DNA of 64,000 nucleotides from an uncultured Rhodospirillales bacterium (GCA_903835235.1 CAILMF010000015.1:124001-188000); one strand, 5' to 3'. Shown: positions 45,025 through 55,875, numbered from the stretch's first letter. The notes: generated from the letters alone by a model not told the origin. A program made the numbers and translations.

Positions 45025-47772
45025 TTATGCCTTGCCCTTGCGGGCCGTGGGTTTCTTCGCCGCCGGCGCCTTGGCGGCGGGCTTTGCCTTGGGCTTGGCT
45101 GCGGCGGCCGGGCGGGCCGGGGCCTTGCGTGCGGCCGGTGCCTTGGGTGCGGCTTCGGCGGCCGGCTTGGCAGCCGCCTTGGCCGCCGGCTTACCGCGCG
45201 ACTTGGCACCCGCCTTGGGCTTCAACTCCTTGCCCTTCTCGGCCAGCAGGGTCACTGCCTCGGCCAGGGTGATCTCCTCCATCTCCACGCCGCGCGGCAG
45301 GTTGGCGATGGTCTTGTGGTGCATCGCATACGGCCCAAAGCGGCCCTTGCGGATCTCCACGGGCGCCTTGTCCTTGGGGTGCTCGCCAAGCAGCCGCACC
45401 TTGGCGCGGGCCTTTGCCAGCAGGTCCATGGCGCGGTTCATGCCCAGCGTCAGCACGTCATCGCCAGGCTCCAGGCTCTGGAAGGTGCTGCCCAGCTTGA
45501 TGTAGGGGCCGAAGCGGCCGAGGCCGGCGCTGATCTCGCCGCCGGTTTCCGGGTCCAGCCCGATCAGGCGCGGCAGGGAGAGCAGGGACAGTGCCTGCTC
45601 CAGCGTCAGCAGGTCCGGCACCATTTCTTTGGTCAGGCTGGCGCGACGGGGCTTGGTGGGCTTGCCCTTGTCGTCGGTGCCGGCCTCGCCGAGCTGCACG
45701 TAGAGCCCATAGGGCCCGCGGCGGACGCTGACGTTCTGGCCGCTGGCGGGGTCGGTGCCCAGCTCGCGCTGGCCTTCGCTCAGGCCCGTGGTGCCATCGC
45801 CCTCGGCGCCAGGCGCGATCAGGGGCCGGGTGTAGCGGCATTCCGGGTAGTTGTTGCAGCCGATGAAGGCGCCGGTGCGCCCCAGCCGCAGCCCCAGCCG
45901 GCCGCCAGAGCAGGCCGGGCAGTTGCGCGGGTCGCCGGCGCCCTCGCGCTGCGGGAAGAAGTGCGGGCCAAGCTCCTCGTCCAGCGCGTCGATCACGTCG
46001 CTGATCTTGAGGTCCTTGGTAGCGTCGATCGCCTTGGAGAACTCCTCCCAGAAGGCGCGCATGACAGCCTTCCAGTCGGCCTTCCCGCCGGAGATGTCGT
46101 CCAGTTGTTCCTCAAGCCCTGCGGTGAAGCCGGTATCGACGTAGCGCTCGAAGAAATGGGCCAGGAAGGTCGTGACCAGGCGGCCGCGGTCCTCGGGCAC
46201 GAAGCGGCGTTTGTCCAGCTTCACGTATTGCCGATCCTGCAGCACCTGCAGGATGGAGGCGTAGGTGGAGGGGCGGCCGATGCCCAACTCCTCCATCCGC
46301 TTCACCAGCGTGGCTTCGGAAAAGCGCGGCGGCGGCTGGGTGAAGTGCTGGGTGGCGGTGACGGCGCCCTTCTTCAGCGGGTCCCTCTCGCGCATCGGTG
46401 GCAGGGTGCGGCTGTCGTCCTCGGCATCCGCGCCAGGGGCGGCGGCAATGCCGGCGCGGGCATCGGCGGCGCGGTCGTCCTCATCCTCGCGGTACAGCTT
46501 CAGGAAGCCGTCGAAGGCGATGACCGAGCCATTGGCGCGGAGCTTGGTGCGGCCGCTCTGGTCCACCAGCTCCACCACCGTCTGGTCCAGCTCGGCGGAT
46601 TGCATCTGGCTGGCGACGGCGCGCTTCCAGACCAGCTCATAGAGCCGGCGCTGACGCTCATCCAGGTAGCGGGCCATGTCTTCCGGCCGGCGGGAGACGT
46701 CGGTGGGGCGGATCGCCTCGTGCGCTTCCTGGGCGTTTTTCGCTTTCGTGCTGTATTCGCGCGCCTGGCCCGGCAGGTAGTCCGGGCCGAACTCTGACTT
46801 CACGTGGTCGCGGATTTCGGCGATGGCTTCCCGCGCCATCTGCACGCCATCGGTTCGCATATAGGTGATGAGGCCGACGGTCTCGCCGCCGATCTCGACA
46901 CCTTCATACAGCTGCTGCGCCGTGCGCATGGCCAGCTGAGCGCCCATGCCCAGCTTGCGGCTGGCCTCCATCTGCAGGGTGGAGGTGGTGAAGGGCGGCG
47001 GCGGATTTCTGCGGCTGCGCTTCTTCTCCACCGAGGCAACGGTGAAGCTGCCGGCTTCCACCTTGGCCTTGGCGGCATTGGCCAGGGCCTCGTTGTTGAT
47101 GTCGAACTGGTCCAGCCGCTTGCCGTCCAGGTGGGTCAGCCGGGCCGCGAAGGGGGCGCCGGCCGGGGTCTGGAACCGGCCCTCAACACTCCAATACTCG
47201 CGGGCGCGAAAAGCCTCGATCTCGGCCTCGCGCTCGCAGATCAGCCGCAGCGCCACGGACTGCACCCGCCCGGCCGAGCGGCTGCCCGGGAGCTTCCGCC
47301 ACAGCACCGGCGAGAGGGTGAACCCCACCAGGTAGTCCAGCGCGCGGCGCGCCATGTAGGCGTCGATCAGCGGCACGTCGAGGTCGCGCGGATGGGCGAT
47401 GGCGTACTGGATGGCGCGCTTGGTGATCTCGTTGAAGGTGATGCGGTGGACCTCAACGCCCTTCAGCACGCCCTTCTTGGCCAGCATCTCCCGCACATGC
47501 CAGGAAATCGCCTCGCCCTCGCGGTCCGGATCGGTGGCCAGGTAGAGGCGGCGGGCGCCCTTCATGGCCTTGGCGATGGCGGTGACCTGGCGTTCGCCGC
47601 GGTCCTCACTCTCCCAGTCCATGGCGAAGTCCTCGTCCGGCCGGACGCTGCCATCCTTGGGTGGCAGGTCGCGGACATGGCCGAAGCTGGCCAGCACGGT
47701 GAAGTCGCCGCCCAGGTACTTGTTGATCGTCTTGGCCTTGGCGGGCGATTCAACGACGACGACGTCAGTCAT
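45025..47772 (-). CDS. topA: DNA topoisomerase I
   Basis: 915 residues. TOPRIM VVVESPAKAKTINKYLGG with DPDREGEAISWH; active-site Tyr in GLITYMRTDGVQMA; GRVQSVALRLICERE. One topoisomerase zinc ribbon is recognisable (CPACSGGRLGLR ... CNNYPECRY), followed by TopA C-terminal repeats and a lysine/alanine-rich tail of about 60 residues (KPAAKAAAKPAAEAAPK), as in other alphaproteobacteria. Relaxes negative supercoils. 40 nt after dprA. Confidence 0.95.
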   Translation of the reverse strand: MTDVVVVESPAKAKTINKYLGGDFTVLASFGHVRDLPPKDGSVRPDEDFAMDWESEDRGERQVTAIAKAMKGARRLYLATDPDREGEAISWHVREMLAKKGVLKGVEVHRITFNEITKRAIQYAIAHPRDLDVPLIDAYMARRALDYLVGFTLSPVLWRKLPGSRSAGRVQSVALRLICEREAEIEAFRAREYWSVEGRFQTPAGAPFAARLTHLDGKRLDQFDINNEALANAAKAKVEAGSFTVASVEKKRSRRNPPPPFTTSTLQMEASRKLGMGAQLAMRTAQQLYEGVEIGGETVGLITYMRTDGVQMAREAIAEIRDHVKSEFGPDYLPGQAREYSTKAKNAQEAHEAIRPTDVSRRPEDMARYLDERQRRLYELVWKRAVASQMQSAELDQTVVELVDQSGRTKLRANGSVIAFDGFLKLYREDEDDRAADARAGIAAAPGADAEDDSRTLPPMRERDPLKKGAVTATQHFTQPPPRFSEATLVKRMEELGIGRPSTYASILQVLQDRQYVKLDKRRFVPEDRGRLVTTFLAHFFERYVDTGFTAGLEEQLDDISGGKADWKAVMRAFWEEFSKAIDATKDLKISDVIDALDEELGPHFFPQREGAGDPRNCPACSGGRLGLRLGRTGAFIGCNNYPECRYTRPLIAPGAEGDGTTGLSEGQRELGTDPASGQNVSVRRGPYGLYVQLGEAGTDDKGKPTKPRRASLTKEMVPDLLTLEQALSLLSLPRLIGLDPETGGEISAGLGRFGPYIKLGSTFQSLEPGDDVLTLGMNRAMDLLAKARAKVRLLGEHPKDKAPVEIRKGRFGPYAMHHKTIANLPRGVEMEEITLAEAVTLLAEKGKELKPKAGAKSRGKPAAKAAAKPAAEAAPKAPAARKAPARPAAAAKPKAKPAAKAPAAKKPTARKGKA

Positions 47773-47812
47773 GGACTACCAATTCCTATGCGCGCCAGGC
47801 ACGCCTGCAAGC

Positions 47813-48916
47813 TCAACCGGAGAGCGCCACGCGGTTCCCCGGCAGCAATTCCACCCGGCCAGCCAGTTCGAGATCGAGCAGGATCGCCTGGACGACGGAA
47901 GGCGAGAGGTGGCAGCGCCGCATCACCTCGTCAACCGAAACCGGTGTGGGTCCTAATAATTCAAGGACTTGCGTCGCATCGTCGGAGTCCGATGGCGGCG
48001 CCGACGCGGTTTCCGGGGCCGGCGCGTTGCCCCTCCAGACCGAAGTCGGGGCGAACAAGGGCAGCTCGTGCGGCGCCGGTGGCAGGTGCTCCAGCACGTC
48101 CTCGGCCGTTTCGGTCAGGTGGGCTCCCTGGCGGATCAGGTCGTTGGAGCCGCGGCAGCGGGGATCCAGCGGGCTGCCGGGCACGGCATAGAGTTCGCGC
48201 CCAGCCTCCAGCGCCAGGCGCGCAGTTATGAGGGTGCCGGAGCGATGCGCGGCCTCCACCACCACCACGCCCAGTGCAAGGCCGGCGATGATGCGGTTCC
48301 GCCGCGGGAAGTGCCGAGCCAAGGGGGCGGTGCCGAAGGGCGCCTCGGCCAGAATGGCGCCGCCCTCGGCGGCGATGCGGGCCTGAAGTGGGCCATGCTC
48401 GGTGGGGTAGGGCTGGTCCAGCCCGCCGGCCACCGCGGCTATGGTGCGGCCGCCGCGCAGCGCACCTGTGTGGGCAGCCGCATCGATCCCGCGGGCGGCG
48501 CCAGAGACCACTACCTGGCCGGCGCGGGCCAGTGCCTCGGCCATTTCCTCGGCAATGCGGCGGCCGCCGGCCGAGGCGTTGCGCGCACCGACAATGGCGA
48601 CCGCGCTGCCGGTCAGCGCTTCTGGCGCGCCCAGCATGGCCAGAACCGGGGGCGGGTCGGGCAGTTCGGCCAGCAGGGCGGGGTAGCCGGGGTGGCCGAG
48701 GAACAGGAAACGGCCACCGAAATTCGCCACGGCCTCCCATTCACGCTCGGCCTCGGCGGCGGGAAAGGGAGTGTAGCGGCCCTTGCTGAAACTCGGCAGG
48801 GCCTCCAGCGCCGCCTCGGCACGACCGAAGCGTTCCAGGAGGCGACGATAGGTCTGGGCGCCGACTCCCTCGGTACGCGCCAGGCGCAGGCAGGCGAGGG
48901 CCTCGGCTGGCTTCAC
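47813..48916 (-). CDS. dprA: DNA-processing protein DprA
   Basis: 367 residues from GTG 48916, overlapping the plsY stop (GTGA); the longer open frame through plsY is a shadow. Rossmann-like DprA core: AIVGARNASAGG, VVSGAARGIDAAAHTGAL, VAGGLDQPYPTEH, HFPRRNRIIAGLALGVVVVEA, SGTLITARLALE. C-terminal winged-helix DML1-like segment (VSVDEVMRRCHLSPSVVQAILLDLEL). Loads RecA on incoming single-stranded DNA in transformation. Confidence 0.94.
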   Translation of the reverse strand: MKPAEALACLRLARTEGVGAQTYRRLLERFGRAEAALEALPSFSKGRYTPFPAAEAEREWEAVANFGGRFLFLGHPGYPALLAELPDPPPVLAMLGAPEALTGSAVAIVGARNASAGGRRIAEEMAEALARAGQVVVSGAARGIDAAAHTGALRGGRTIAAVAGGLDQPYPTEHGPLQARIAAEGGAILAEAPFGTAPLARHFPRRNRIIAGLALGVVVVEAAHRSGTLITARLALEAGRELYAVPGSPLDPRCRGSNDLIRQGAHLTETAEDVLEHLPPAPHELPLFAPTSVWRGNAPAPETASAPPSDSDDATQVLELLGPTPVSVDEVMRRCHLSPSVVQAILLDLELAGRVELLPGNRVALSG

Positions 48917-49500
48917 TTCCCCTGGCCGATCCGCGGCTCGGTGCCGGCCAGCAGCCGTTGGATATTGGCCTTGTGGCGCCACACCACATAGAGGGCGACG
49001 CCCAGCAATGCCAAGGCGATGGGCGGCGGTAGTACGACTAAGCCGGCTATGGCGGCGGCGGCCATGGCACAGAGCGAGCCGACCGAGGAGCGCCGCGTGG
49101 CGGCAGCGCCGGCCAGCCAGGCCAGGCAGCCGGCCACGCCGATGGGCCAGGCGATGGCCCAGAAGGTGCCGAGCGCCGTCGCCACGCCCTTGCCGCCCTT
49201 GAAGCCCAGCCAGACCGGATGCATGTGGCTGACCACGGCGGCCAGCCCGGCCAGCGCTGCCCATTCCGGCCCCAGCAGCCACCAGGCCAGCGCGACTGAA
49301 GCCGCGCCCTTGCCGGCATCCAGCAGCAACACCGCCAGGGCCAGCGGCTTGTTGCCGGTGCGCAGCACATTGGTGGCGCCGATATTGCCGCTGCCGATGC
49401 TGCGGATATCGCCGTGGCCGGCCGACCGCGTCAGCACCAGGCCGAATGGGATGGAGCCCAGCGCCAGCCCGATGGCGACGGCGATGAGGATGTCGATCAT
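48913..49500 (-). CDS. plsY: Glycerol-3-phosphate acyltransferase PlsY
   Basis: 195 residues, five hydrophobic segments. Motif 1 GSIPFGLVLTRSAGHGDIRSIGSGNIGATNVLR, motif 2 WLGFKGGKGVATALGTFW. Inner-membrane enzyme that moves an acyl group from acyl-phosphate to glycerol-3-phosphate, the first step of phospholipid synthesis. Overlaps pyrC-like upstream by one base (TGATG) and dprA downstream by four. Confidence 0.94.
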   Translation of the reverse strand: MIDILIAVAIGLALGSIPFGLVLTRSAGHGDIRSIGSGNIGATNVLRTGNKPLALAVLLLDAGKGAASVALAWWLLGPEWAALAGLAAVVSHMHPVWLGFKGGKGVATALGTFWAIAWPIGVAGCLAWLAGAAATRRSSVGSLCAMAAAAIAGLVVLPPPIALALLGVALYVVWRHKANIQRLLAGTEPRIGQGK

Positions 49501-50798
49501 CAGCCGAACACCCGGCGGCCGGCTTTCCAGGTGCCCAGCACCTTGCCCTCCAGCGCGCGGCCGTCGAAGGGCGAGTTCTGCGCCTTGCCGGGCAGCGCGC
49601 CGGCCTTGACCTGCCAGCCGCGCTCCAGGTGGAACAGCACCAGGTTGGCCGGAGCGCCCGGTGCCAGACGGCCACTGGGCAGTCCAAGCAGCGCGGCGGG
49701 GCGGCTGGTCAGCAGCGCCAGGGCGGCCAGCAGCGAGAGGTCGCCGCCATGGACGCGCGCCAGCGTGACGCCGAGCAGCGTCGCCAGCCCGGTGCCACCT
49801 GCCTCGGCCTGGGCGAAGGGCAGGCGCTTGTCGTCGGCGTCGTGCGGCTGGTGGTCGCTGGCGATGGCGTCGATGGTGCCATCGGCCAGGGCGGCGACCA
49901 CGGCCTGGCGGTCCGCTTCCGGCCGCAAGGGCGGGGAAAGCTTGGCGTAGCTGCGGTAGTCGCCGATCGCCGTCTCGTTCAGGTCGAAATAGGGCGGGGC
50001 GGTGTCGCAGGTCACGCGCAGCCCCTCGGCCTTGGCGGCGCGGATTTCTGCGAGCGCTTCGGCGGTGGAGACATGGGCGAAGTGGACATGGCCGCCGGTG
50101 AGCCGGGCCAGCGCGATGTCGCGGCGGACCAGCATGGCCTCGGCGGCGCGGGGGATGCCGGGCAGGCCGAGGCGGGTGGCCAGTTCGCCCTCGGTGGCGG
50201 CGCCGCCCTGGGCCAGGGCGGGTTCCTCGGGGTGCTGGACCACGAAACTGCCGAAAGCCTTCGCGTAGGACAGCGCCAGCCGCATGGTGCGGGCGTTGCC
50301 GATGGCCTTGGTGCCGTCCGAGAAGGCGATGGCGCCGGCTTCCTTCAGCAGGCCGTATTCGGCGATCTCGCGGCCTTCGCAGTGCTTGGTGGCGGCGCCG
50401 TAGGGCAGCAGGTCTATCCGACCCGTGGCCTCGCCGCGGCGCAGCACGAATTGCAGCACCGCCGGGTCGTCCAGCACCGGGGTGGTGTTGGGCAGGGCGC
50501 AGACCGTGGTGATGCCGCCGGCGCTGGCCGCCAGGGCGAGCGAGGCGATGGTCTCGCGGTGTTCGTGGCCGGGTTCGCCGGTGCTGGCGCGCATGTCCAC
50601 CAGGCCAGGGGCGAGGCAGGCGCCTTCGGCATCCAGCACGGCGGCACCTTCGGGGGCGGTGACGGCGCCGACGGCTTCGATGAGCCCGCCGCGCAGCAGG
50701 ATGGCGCCGGGCGCGTCCAGGCCGCTGGCGGGGTCCAGCAGACGGGCGTTCTGGATGAGCAGCGGCTGGGCGCGGCGGTCGGCGGGGGCGTTATGCAT
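49500..50798 (-). CDS. pyrC: Dihydroorotase-like protein lacking the zinc-binding HxH (PyrC/PyrX)
   Basis: 432 residues from ATG 50798, overlapping the end of pyrB by 8 nt. Overall a dihydroorotase: [18 protein letters not shown]..., [40 protein letters not shown]. But where active enzymes have DxHVHxREPG this one reads [10 protein letters not shown]: His70 is Arg and His72 Ser, and the following Arg is Gly. Similar non-catalytic PyrC' proteins support aspartate transcarbamoylase assembly when encoded beside pyrB. I infer a structural partner of PyrB; a working PyrC should be elsewhere. Confidence 0.85.
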   Translation of the reverse strand: MHNAPADRRAQPLLIQNARLLDPASGLDAPGAILLRGGLIEAVGAVTAPEGAAVLDAEGACLAPGLVDMRASTGEPGHEHRETIASLALAASAGGITTVCALPNTTPVLDDPAVLQFVLRRGEATGRIDLLPYGAATKHCEGREIAEYGLLKEAGAIAFSDGTKAIGNARTMRLALSYAKAFGSFVVQHPEEPALAQGGAATEGELATRLGLPGIPRAAEAMLVRRDIALARLTGGHVHFAHVSTAEALAEIRAAKAEGLRVTCDTAPPYFDLNETAIGDYRSYAKLSPPLRPEADRQAVVAALADGTIDAIASDHQPHDADDKRLPFAQAEAGGTGLATLLGVTLARVHGGDLSLLAALALLTSRPAALLGLPSGRLAPGAPANLVLFHLERGWQVKAGALPGKAQNSPFDGRALEGKVLGTWKAGRRVFG

Positions 50799-51741
50799 TG
50801 CGGCGCAGCTCCCGCGCCAGCACGTCCAGCACCGCCATGCGGACGGCGACACCCATTTCTACTTGCTCACCGATCACGCTGCGTTCGGGGTCGTCGGCGA
50901 TGGCGCTGTCGATCTCGATGCCGCGATTCATCGGGCCGGGGTGCATGACGATGGCATCCGGCTTGGCCCAGGCCAGCTTTTCGGCGTCCAGCCCGTAGAA
51001 GCGGAAGAACTCGCGGCTGGAGGGGACCAGGCCGCCGACCATGCGTTCCTTCTGGAGGCGCAGCATCATCACCACGTCGGCGCCGGCCAGGCCGTTGCGC
51101 ATGTCGTGATGCACTTCCACCCCCATGCGGGCGGCCTCGGCCGGGATCAGCGTGGGCGGGCCGACGATGCGGACCCGGGCGTTCATGGCCGAGAGCAGGT
51201 GGATGTTGGAGCGGGCGACGCGGGAATGCAGCACGTCGCCGCAGATGGCGACGGTCAGCCCTTCCAGCCGGCCCTTGCGGCGGCGGATGGTCAGCGCGTC
51301 CAGCAGCGCCTGGGTCGGGTGTTCATGCGTGCCGTCGCCGGCATTGATGACGCAGGCGCTGACCTTTTGGGAGAGCAGGGCAGGGGCGCCGGATTGGGCG
51401 TGGCGGACCACCAGAAGATCGCAATGCATGGCGTTCAGCGTGCTGGCGGTGTCGATCAGCGTCTCGCCCTTGTTCACGGAGGACTGGCTGACCGACATGT
51501 TGATGACGTCGGCGCCGAGCCGCTTGCCCGCCAGTTCGAAGCTGGTGCGGGTGCGGGTTGAGTCCTCGAAGAACAGGTTGATCAGGGTGCGGCCCTTCAG
51601 CAAGTCCCGCTGGGTCTTGCCGCTGCGGTTCAGCAGGGCATAGCTCTCGGCGAGTTCGAGCAGCGCCGAGATGTGCGGCGGCTCCAGGCCCTCGATGGCC
51701 AGCAGGTGGCCGCCGGGGAGGATAGGGTAGGAGAAGGACAT
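50791..51741 (-). CDS. pyrB: Aspartate carbamoyltransferase catalytic subunit
   Basis: 316 residues. Carbamoyl-phosphate site [35 protein letters not shown], aspartate site [11 protein letters not shown] and [11 protein letters not shown]. Forms carbamoyl-aspartate in pyrimidine synthesis. No pyrI regulatory gene is adjacent; the overlap with the pseudo-dihydroorotase suggests the PyrB-PyrC' type complex. Overlaps ruvX by one base. Confidence 0.95.
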   Translation of the reverse strand: MSFSYPILPGGHLLAIEGLEPPHISALLELAESYALLNRSGKTQRDLLKGRTLINLFFEDSTRTRTSFELAGKRLGADVINMSVSQSSVNKGETLIDTASTLNAMHCDLLVVRHAQSGAPALLSQKVSACVINAGDGTHEHPTQALLDALTIRRRKGRLEGLTVAICGDVLHSRVARSNIHLLSAMNARVRIVGPPTLIPAEAARMGVEVHHDMRNGLAGADVVMMLRLQKERMVGGLVPSSREFFRFYGLDAEKLAWAKPDAIVMHPGPMNRGIEIDSAIADDPERSVIGEQVEMGVAVRMAVLDVLARELRRNA

Positions 51742-52262
51742 CAGCGCGAATCGTCCGGGAGGGGCAGGGGCAAGCTAGCCGGGGGGCGGGAGGCATCCAA
51801 GCTGCGTCTCGAAGCATCCAACGCACTTTGCAACATATACGCCGCCGCCGCCGCATCCACCGCCTCGGCCCGGCGCTTCCGCGTCAGGTCGGCCTCGATC
51901 ATCGCCCGGTTCACCGCCGCTGAACTCAGCCGTTCGTCCCACAGTGCCACCGGCAGGCCGCAGGCCTCGCCCAGCGCCATGCCCCAGTCCTTGGCTGCCT
52001 GGGCCGCCGGGCCGAAGCTGCCATCCATGCTCAGCGGCAGGCCGACGACCAGGCCACCGGCGCCTTCCCGCGCCGCTATCGCCGCCACCTCGGCCGCGTT
52101 GGCCTTCAGCTTGCCGCGCGAAATCCCGCCATAGGGGCTGGCCAGCATCAGCGAAACATCGCTCAGCGCCACGCCAATGGTCTTGCTGCCCGGGTCCAGC
52201 CCGATCAGCCTCTGGCCCCGCGCCAAACTGGCCCGAAGCGCCGCCATGTTGAATACACCCAT
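51741..52262 (-). CDS. ruvX: Holliday junction resolvase-like protein RuvX (YqgF)
   Basis: 173 residues from ATG 52262 (ATG 52247 is also in frame). RNase H-like fold marks: [52 protein letters not shown], with the [10 protein letters not shown] acidic helix ([14 protein letters not shown]). Thought to process pre-16S rRNA ends. Divergent from gatC across 51 nt; the long open frame upstream runs through gatCA in antisense and is not coding. Confidence 0.92.
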   Translation of the reverse strand: MGVFNMAALRASLARGQRLIGLDPGSKTIGVALSDVSLMLASPYGGISRGKLKANAAEVAAIAAREGAGGLVVGLPLSMDGSFGPAAQAAKDWGMALGEACGLPVALWDERLSSAAVNRAMIEADLTRKRRAEAVDAAAAAYMLQSALDASRRSLDASRPPASLPLPLPDDSR

Positions 52263-52313
52263 GGGCGCCGTTATGGTCCGCTCCCTTCCGCCGCGAAAGA
52301 CACACCCAGCAAA

Positions 52314-52610
52314 ATGTCCCTCGATTCCGCCACCATCCGGCGCATCGCCTCGCTTGCCCGCATCAGGCTGGAGGAGGCCGATGTCGGCCGCATGCAGAAT
52401 GAACTCAACGGCATCCTGGGGTGGATCGAACAACTCCAGGCGGTGAACACCGACGGCGTGGAGCCGATGGCCGGCGGCGCCCCGCGCGGCGAGCCCGCCA
52501 TGCGCCAGCGCCCGGACGCGGTGACCGATGGCGGCCAGCCCGACCAGGTGCTGGCCAATGCGCCGGACCGTGCCCATGACTACTTCGCCGTACCCAAGGT
52601 GGTGGAATAA
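52314..52610 (+). CDS. gatC: Aspartyl/glutamyl-tRNA amidotransferase subunit C
   Basis: 98 residues. Small GatC: IRRIASLARIRLEEADVGRMQNELNGILGWIEQLQ, and a C-terminal VTDGG...NAPDRAHDYFAVPKVVE belt that wraps GatA. Stabilises GatCAB, which amidates Glu-tRNA(Gln) and Asp-tRNA(Asn). Six nt before gatA. Confidence 0.95.
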   Translation: MSLDSATIRRIASLARIRLEEADVGRMQNELNGILGWIEQLQAVNTDGVEPMAGGAPRGEPAMRQRPDAVTDGGQPDQVLANAPDRAHDYFAVPKVVE

Positions 52611-52616
52611 ACCCTG

Positions 52617-54104
52617 ATGCACCCGACCGATTTCACCCTGCGCGGCGCGATTGATGCGCTGAACGAGGGCATCATCAGCAGCGTCGAGCTGACCCAGGCC
52701 CACCTGGACGCGATCGGCAAGCTGAACCCGAGGCTGAACGCCTACATCACCGTCACCGGCGAACAGGCGCTGGCGCAGGCCAAGGCCAGCGACAAGCGCC
52801 GCGCCGAGGGTGGCGCCGGCCCGCTGGAAGGCGTGCCGCTGGCGATCAAGGACCTGTTCTGCACCGCCGGCACGCGGACCACCGCTGGCAGCAAGATCCT
52901 GGGCAACTTCGTGCCGCCGTATGAAAGCACCGTCTCCGGCAACCTGCTGCGGGATGGCGCGGTGTTCCTCGGCAAGGCGAACCTGGACGAGTTCGCCATG
53001 GGGTCGTCCAACGGCACCAGCGCCTTCGGGCCGGTGGAGAACCCGTGGAGCCGGCGCAACGACCCGGATACCCGGCTGGTGCCCGGTGGCAGCAGCGGTG
53101 GCTCGGCCGCCGCCGTCGCGGCTCGGCTGGCACTCGGCGCGACGGCGACGGATACCGGCGGCTCCATTCGCCAGCCGGCGGCGTTCTGCGGCATCGCCGG
53201 CATCAAGCCGACCTATGGCCGGTGCAGCCGCTTCGGCGTGGTTGCCTTCGCCAGCAGCCTGGACCAGGCGGGGCCGGTGGCCCGCACGGTGGAGGACTGC
53301 GCGATTCTGCTGAAGTCCATGTCCGGCTTCGACCCCAAGGACAGCACCAGCGCCGATGTGCCGGTACCGGACTTCGCCGCAGCCTGTGCCCGTGGTGTGA
53401 AGGGGCTGCGGATCGGCATCCCGAAGGAGTACCGGCTGGACGGCATGCCGGCCGAGATCAGCGCGCTGTGGCAGCAGGGCATGGACTGGCTGCGCGCCCA
53501 GGGCGCCGAGCTGGTCGATATCAGCCTGCCGCACACCAAGCACGCGCTGCCGACCTACTATGTGGTGGCGCCGGCGGAGGCGTCCTCCAACCTGGCGCGG
53601 TATGACGGCGTGCGCTACGGCCTGCGGCAGACCGCGGCCGACAGCGACCTGCGCGACCTGTATGAGCGTACCCGCGCCGCCGGCTTCGGTGACGAGGTCA
53701 AGCGCCGCATCATGATCGGCACCTATGTGCTGAGCGCCGGCTACTACGACGCCTATTACCTGAAGGCGCAGAAGGTCCGCGCGCTGATCCGCCGCGACTT
53801 CGACGAGGCGTGGACGAAGTGCGACGCGATCCTGACCCCTGCGACGCCGAGCGCCGCCTTCGGCATGGATGAGAAGCAGGACGACCCGGTGGCAATGTAC
53901 CTGAACGACGTCTTCACCGTGACCGCCAACCTGGCCGGTCTGCCCGGCCTGGCCGTGCCGGCGGGGCTGAGCGCCGAGGGCCTGCCGCTGGGCCTGCAGG
54001 TGCTGGGCCGCGCGTTTGACGAGGAAACTGTCTTCGCCGTCGGCACCGCGCTGGAACACGCCGCCAACTTTACCGCACTTCCGGGGCTGAGGGCTTCCGC
54101 ATGA
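52617..54104 (+). CDS. gatA: Aspartyl/glutamyl-tRNA amidotransferase subunit A
   Basis: 495 residues. Amidase signature: catalytic Lys in [10 protein letters not shown], cis-Ser in [13 protein letters not shown], nucleophile Ser in [15 protein letters not shown]. Releases ammonia from glutamine or asparagine for GatB. Overlaps gatB by four bases. Confidence 0.96.
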   Translation: MHPTDFTLRGAIDALNEGIISSVELTQAHLDAIGKLNPRLNAYITVTGEQALAQAKASDKRRAEGGAGPLEGVPLAIKDLFCTAGTRTTAGSKILGNFVPPYESTVSGNLLRDGAVFLGKANLDEFAMGSSNGTSAFGPVENPWSRRNDPDTRLVPGGSSGGSAAAVAARLALGATATDTGGSIRQPAAFCGIAGIKPTYGRCSRFGVVAFASSLDQAGPVARTVEDCAILLKSMSGFDPKDSTSADVPVPDFAAACARGVKGLRIGIPKEYRLDGMPAEISALWQQGMDWLRAQGAELVDISLPHTKHALPTYYVVAPAEASSNLARYDGVRYGLRQTAADSDLRDLYERTRAAGFGDEVKRRIMIGTYVLSAGYYDAYYLKAQKVRALIRRDFDEAWTKCDAILTPATPSAAFGMDEKQDDPVAMYLNDVFTVTANLAGLPGLAVPAGLSAEGLPLGLQVLGRAFDEETVFAVGTALEHAANFTALPGLRASA

Positions 54105-55549
54105 GCTACACTCTCGAAGGCAGCACCGGCACCTGGGAAATCGTCGTGGGCCTCGAGGTCCACGCTCAGGTCACGTCGCAGTCCAAGCTGTTCAGCGGCG
54201 CGGCCACGGCCTTCGGCGCCGAGCCGAATTCCCAGGTCAGCTTCGTCGATGCCGGCTTCCCCGGCATGCTGCCGGTCATCAACCGGGAATGCGTGGCGCA
54301 GGCCGTGCGCACCGGGCTGGGGCTGAACGCGCAGGTCAACCTGTGGAGCCGCTTCGACCGCAAGAACTACTTCTATGCGGACCTGCCGCAGGGCTACCAG
54401 ATCAGCCAGTTCGCCCACCCCATCATCGGGACGGGTGAGATCGAGGTTACGCTCTCCGATGGAACTACGAAAACCATCGGCATCACCCGGCTGCACCTGG
54501 AACAGGACGCCGGCAAGTCGCTGCACGACCAGCACGCGACCAAGAGCTATATCGACTTGAACCGATCCGGCGTGGCGCTGATGGAGATCGTCAGCGAACC
54601 GGACATGCGGTCGCCCGAGGAAGCCGGCGCATACCTGACCAAGCTCAGGCAGATCGTGCAGTACCTGGGCACCTGTGACGGCAACATGGATGAAGGCAGC
54701 ATGCGCGCCGACGTCAACGTCTCTGTCCGTAAGGCCGGGGAGGGGTTCCGCACGCGCTGCGAGGTAAAGAACGTCAACTCCATCCGCTTCGTCATGCAGG
54801 CGGTAGAGGCTGAGGCGAAGCGGCAGATCGAGGTTTGGGAGAGCGGCGGCGAGGTCCACCAGGAAACCCGGCTGTTCGACACGGCGCGCGGCATCACCCG
54901 GTCCATGCGCAGCAAGGAAGACGCGCATGACTACCGCTACTTCCCAGACCCGGATCTTCCGCCGCTGGTCATTGAGCAGGCCTGGGTGGATGAGTTGAAA
55001 GCGGCCCTGCCGGAGCTGCCGGATGCCCGCCGCGCCCGCTACACCGCCATGGGGCTGACGCCCTACGACGCCCACGTGCTGACGCTGGAGAAGGAAACCG
55101 CCGCCTATTTCGAGGTGGTGGCCAAGGCCCGTGACGCCAAACTGGCGGCCAATTGGGTGACCGGCGACCTGTTCGCCGCGATCAACCGTACCAAGACCAG
55201 CATCGCCGAACCGCCGGTCCCGGCCGAGCACCTGGGCGAGTTGCTGGACCTGCTGGCGGACAAGACCCTGTCCGGAACACTGGCAAAAGCGGTGTTCGAG
55301 GCGATGATCGAGACCGGGAAGGCCCCGGGCGTGATCGTCGAGGAACGCGGCATGCGCCAGGTGATGGATACCGGCGCCATCGACGCCATGGTGGCGGAAG
55401 TGCTGGGCAAGAACGCCGACAAGGTGGCCCAGTACAAGGGCGGCGCCGAGAAGCTGTTCGGCTTCTTCGTAGGCCAGGTGATGAAGGCCATGCAGGGCAA
55501 GGGCAACCCTGCCCTGGTCAACGAGGCGCTGAAGAAGGCGCTTGGCTAA
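54101..55549 (+). CDS. gatB: Aspartyl/glutamyl-tRNA amidotransferase subunit B
   Basis: 482 residues. [51 protein letters not shown] and [17 protein letters not shown] are GatB kinase-domain blocks; the C-terminal helical and YqeY-like tRNA-binding part ends [16 protein letters not shown]. Activates the misacylated Glu/Asp with ATP and adds ammonia delivered by GatA. Confidence 0.96.
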   Translation: MSYTLEGSTGTWEIVVGLEVHAQVTSQSKLFSGAATAFGAEPNSQVSFVDAGFPGMLPVINRECVAQAVRTGLGLNAQVNLWSRFDRKNYFYADLPQGYQISQFAHPIIGTGEIEVTLSDGTTKTIGITRLHLEQDAGKSLHDQHATKSYIDLNRSGVALMEIVSEPDMRSPEEAGAYLTKLRQIVQYLGTCDGNMDEGSMRADVNVSVRKAGEGFRTRCEVKNVNSIRFVMQAVEAEAKRQIEVWESGGEVHQETRLFDTARGITRSMRSKEDAHDYRYFPDPDLPPLVIEQAWVDELKAALPELPDARRARYTAMGLTPYDAHVLTLEKETAAYFEVVAKARDAKLAANWVTGDLFAAINRTKTSIAEPPVPAEHLGELLDLLADKTLSGTLAKAVFEAMIETGKAPGVIVEERGMRQVMDTGAIDAMVAEVLGKNADKVAQYKGGAEKLFGFFVGQVMKAMQGKGNPALVNEALKKALG

Positions 55550-55557
55550 CGCCGGGC

Positions 55558-55577
55558 AGGGGCGCCTTGGTGCCCCT
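55558..55577. terminator. Possible terminator hairpin between gatB and the TM2 gene
   Basis: Inverted repeat aggggcg (55558-55564) / tgcccct (55571-55577), one G-T pair, in the 38-nt space between two convergent genes. No T-run, so factor-independent action is uncertain. Confidence 0.35.
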
Positions 55578-55587
55578 CCGCCCGGGG

Positions 55588-55875
55588 CTACAGATCGCCG
55601 CTGTTGGCCTCCCGTGCCAAGCCGGGGATCAGGAGGGCGTCGGCCAGCATCCAGGTGCCGGTGGCTACGAAGCCGAGCAGGCCTAAGCCGCTCCAGATCA
55701 GCGGCACGCTGATGAGGCTGATCGTCGCCATGCCGGCACCAGACAGCGCGCAGCCGAGGTAGAGGCGGTGCGCCCCGAACAACCCCAGGAAAGCCCAAAG
55801 CAGGTACGCCAAACGCACGGATTTAGCCGGCGCGGCGGCAGTCGCATCGAACGGCACGAAGATACTCTCCAGCAT
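55588..55875 (-). CDS. TM2-domain membrane protein
   Basis: 95 residues from ATG 55875. The segment KSVRLAYLLWAFLGLFGAHRLYLG is the TM2 signature (charged start, first helix, FGxHRFYLG), followed by a second helix ending in LGLLGFVATGTWMLADALLIP. Two-helix inner-membrane protein of unknown role. Ribosome binding site is weak. Confidence 0.82.
   Translation of the reverse strand: MLESIFVPFDATAAAPAKSVRLAYLLWAFLGLFGAHRLYLGCALSGAGMATISLISVPLIWSGLGLLGFVATGTWMLADALLIPGLAREANSGDL

Noticed and set aside
47813-49687. 624-codon frame including dprA
   Set aside because: The N-terminal part is a shadow of plsY; dprA starts at GTG 48916 overlapping the plsY stop.
51741-54059. 772-codon minus-strand frame including ruvX
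   Set aside because: Only the last 173 codons match RuvX; the rest is antisense to gatC and gatA.
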